Shown: positions 14,457 to 16,062 of the stretch, piece after piece
How positions within the stretch are numbered: position 1 is the stretch's first letter
How the letters are laid out: each line of letters opens with the position of its first letter
Origin: Balneolia bacterium
Lineage (GTDB): Bacteria > Bacteroidota > Rhodothermia > Balneolales > Cyclonatronaceae
Assembly (NCBI GenBank): GCA_003567135.1
Contig: PXAI01000310.1
Span: forward strand, 1 to 16,062
DNA: 16,062 nt
Direction: 5' to 3'
Translations under genes and position numbers: made by a program
Notes under the pieces: generated by a model
Told to the model about the DNA's origin: nothing
Database searches by the model: none
The model's input: only the letters and a program-made list of their open reading frames with translations

Positions 14457-15944
14457 ATGGGAATAAGTAAGGAAAATCTCACATTAGTTCTTGGCCTGAA
14501 AGTCAGCTGGCACCGGCAGCAGCTCGGCCTTTCTCTTAAAGAATTATCTGAAAGAAGCGGTCTTTCAATATCCTACCTCAACGAAATTGAGAAGGGAAAG
14601 AAATATCCAAAGGCGGATAAAATCATGAGCCTGGCCGAGGCGCTCGGCAAACCTTACGACGAACTTGTTTCCCTCCAGCTGGATCAAAAGCTGATGCCCC
14701 TCTCCGAACTGCTGAGCACAAGCGTAATGCAGGAGATTCCGTTTGATCTCTTCGGTTTCAAGAAGTCGGATCTGATGGAGTTCATGACCAACGCTCCGGC
14801 CCGTTTTGCCGCACTGATTGATACGATCATTAAAATTTCGCGCTCGTATGACCTGAGCGTTGAGAATCTTCTTTTTGGCGCACTTCGCTCTTATCAGGAA
14901 ATGCACAACAACTATTTTCCGGAAATTGAGAAGAAGGCCGCGGAGTTCAGAAAGAAGTTCCGGCTGACCGGCGACAGGCTGAATTATGATAACATCAAAA
15001 GCCTGCTGAAAACGGAGTACGAATACCGGATTGATGAATCCGAGCTGAATTCCAATGCCGAACTGAATCATTTCAGGTCGCTTTATCTGCCGAAGAAACC
15101 TCCCCGAATGTTCGTGAACAGCGGGCTTCTGAAATCGCAGCAGCTCTTTTCGCTGTGTCGCGAACTGGGGTATGAAGTTCTTGAGCTGAAGGAGCGCGTG
15201 CCGAGTTCGTCTTATCTTTCTGATGCCACGTTTGAACAGCTGCTGAACAACACGAAAGCATCCTATTTCGCGGGAGCGCTGATTATGGATCAGGATGAGC
15301 TTGCCGCTGATATCGGCGAATGGTTCAGCTCTGAATCATGGGATGATCAGAAAATCGAACAGCTGACCGAAAAATACGGCGTAACGCCGGAGATGTTTTT
15401 CCACCGCCTCACACAAATCATGGCGGAGAAATTCCAGCTCGAACAGTTTTATTTCCTGAGATTTAATCACAACACAAAATCCGGCAATTACAAGCTGTCC
15501 AAAGAGCTGCACTTTTCGAAACTGCACTCAACGCACGGTATCGGATTTAACGAGCACTACTGCCGCCGGTGGATTACGCTGAGGCTGCTCGATGAACTCA
15601 AAACCTCAAAAAAGGAGTCAGACAAATACCGTTTTGCCGTTCAGAGATCAAAATTTTTCAACACAGAAAACGAGTATTTCTGCATATCAGCCGCCCGGCC
15701 CCTCCGGCTTAGCCCCGGCGTAAACTCGTGCGTTACCATCGGCTTTCTGATGGATCAAAAATTCAAACGCCGCGTTCGTTTCTGGGATGATGATTCCGTA
15801 ACCCAAAGCGTGGTTAACCGAACCTGCGAACGATGCCCGATTTCCGATTGCAGGGAGCGCGCGGCCGAGCCGGTGATCCACCAGAAACAGCTTAAAAACG
15901 CAGAAATCGCGCGTCAGCTGGATAACCTCTACGCAAACTCCTGA
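14457..15944 (+). CDS. RamB/ScfR-family transcriptional regulator
   Basis: The 495-residue protein begins with an XRE-type helix-turn-helix (about 12-75; LGLSLKELSERSGLSISYLNEIEKGKKYPK). A middle region (about 165-290) has the layout of an IrrE/ImmA peptidase-like domain, but the metal-binding HExxH is replaced by R235-E-L-G-Y239 (LCRELGYEV), so it should not be a protease. The C-terminus carries C457-x2-C460-x4-C465 (TCERCPISDCRERAAEP), characteristic of the DUF2083 short-chain fatty acyl regulator domain. RamB, the best-known relative, controls acetate and glyoxylate genes in actinobacteria. This gene lies divergent from aceB and shares a control region with it, which supports the same job here. 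The likely effector is an acyl-CoA or related metabolite, by analogy. ATG 14457 fits the usual N-terminus of the helix-turn-helix. Confidence 0.9.
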   Translation: MGISKENLTLVLGLKVSWHRQQLGLSLKELSERSGLSISYLNEIEKGKKYPKADKIMSLAEALGKPYDELVSLQLDQKLMPLSELLSTSVMQEIPFDLFGFKKSDLMEFMTNAPARFAALIDTIIKISRSYDLSVENLLFGALRSYQEMHNNYFPEIEKKAAEFRKKFRLTGDRLNYDNIKSLLKTEYEYRIDESELNSNAELNHFRSLYLPKKPPRMFVNSGLLKSQQLFSLCRELGYEVLELKERVPSSSYLSDATFEQLLNNTKASYFAGALIMDQDELAADIGEWFSSESWDDQKIEQLTEKYGVTPEMFFHRLTQIMAEKFQLEQFYFLRFNHNTKSGNYKLSKELHFSKLHSTHGIGFNEHYCRRWITLRLLDELKTSKKESDKYRFAVQRSKFFNTENEYFCISAARPLRLSPGVNSCVTIGFLMDQKFKRRVRFWDDDSVTQSVVNRTCERCPISDCRERAAEPVIHQKQLKNAEIARQLDNLYANS

Positions 15945-15976
15945 TCACGCAAATGTCCGATTAAACCCAGAGCATT

Positions 15977-16062
15977 GTGAAAAAGACAGAGTCCGGTAAT
16001 CATCCTTATTTCTTCCTTTTTCTGATCGGCCTTTTGCTGTTACTTTCGCCGCTGGTTATCGC
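15977..16062 (+). CDS. Start of a membrane or secreted protein (C-terminus outside window)
   Basis: Twenty-eight complete codons are visible from GTG 15977; an in-frame stop at 15962-15964 excludes an earlier start. They encode MKKTESGNHPYFFLFLIGLL and then a continuing hydrophobic run, which is a signal peptide or signal anchor. It begins 32 bases after the regulator stop on the same strand, so co-transcription is plausible. Too little is visible to assign a family. Confidence 0.6.
   Translation, partial: MKKTESGNHPYFFLFLIGLLLLLSPLVI

Overview
The window is a compact acetate-utilisation locus from a Gram-negative bacterium. The outer-membrane porin, short or absent Shine-Dalgarno sequences and protein style suggest the Bacteroidota/Rhodothermota/Balneolota group; Balneolota is my best guess, but this is inference from memory and not a database result. 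No RNA genes, CRISPR array or insertion-sequence transposase are visible.

Layout. Bases 1-1034 (minus) hold the N-terminal 344 residues of a P-loop GTPase related to cyclic 2,3-diphosphoglycerate synthetase. Bases 1143-3600 (minus) hold a two-gene unit: a stand-alone receiver protein, then a membrane protein in which a histidine-kinase-like sensor without its phospho-accepting histidine is fused to a complete DEDDh 3'-5' exonuclease. A non-coding stretch (3601-4166) carries a long hairpin repeat and a palindromic operator. Bases 4167-9372 (plus) encode an outer-membrane porin, the small DUF4212 subunit, a VC_2705-type sodium:solute symporter and acetyl-CoA synthetase, ending in a strong terminator. 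Bases 9581-10681 (minus) encode a short DUF294 nucleotidyltransferase. After a repeat-rich gap come aceA (isocitrate lyase) and aceB (malate synthase) as a minus-strand aceB-aceA operon. A RamB/ScfR-type regulator is divergently transcribed from aceB. The last 86 bases begin another membrane or secreted protein.

How it fits together. Acetate would cross the outer membrane through the porin and the inner membrane through the symporter pair. Acs would activate it to acetyl-CoA, and AceA/AceB would run the glyoxylate bypass. The strongest regulatory signal is a composite site, TATTTGCG-N13-AGCGAAATTTCGCT. It occurs once upstream of the porin-symporter genes and once, on the opposite strand, upstream of aceB. 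The same spacing and exact palindrome tie the uptake genes and the glyoxylate genes into one regulon, and the adjacent RamB/ScfR-like protein is the obvious candidate binder.

Most unusual content. Two nucleotide-handling enzymes, the DEDDh exonuclease welded to a pseudo-histidine kinase and the DUF294 nucleotidyltransferase, flank the acetate transport genes with an orphan receiver. This looks like an uncharacterised signalling module attached to acetate uptake.
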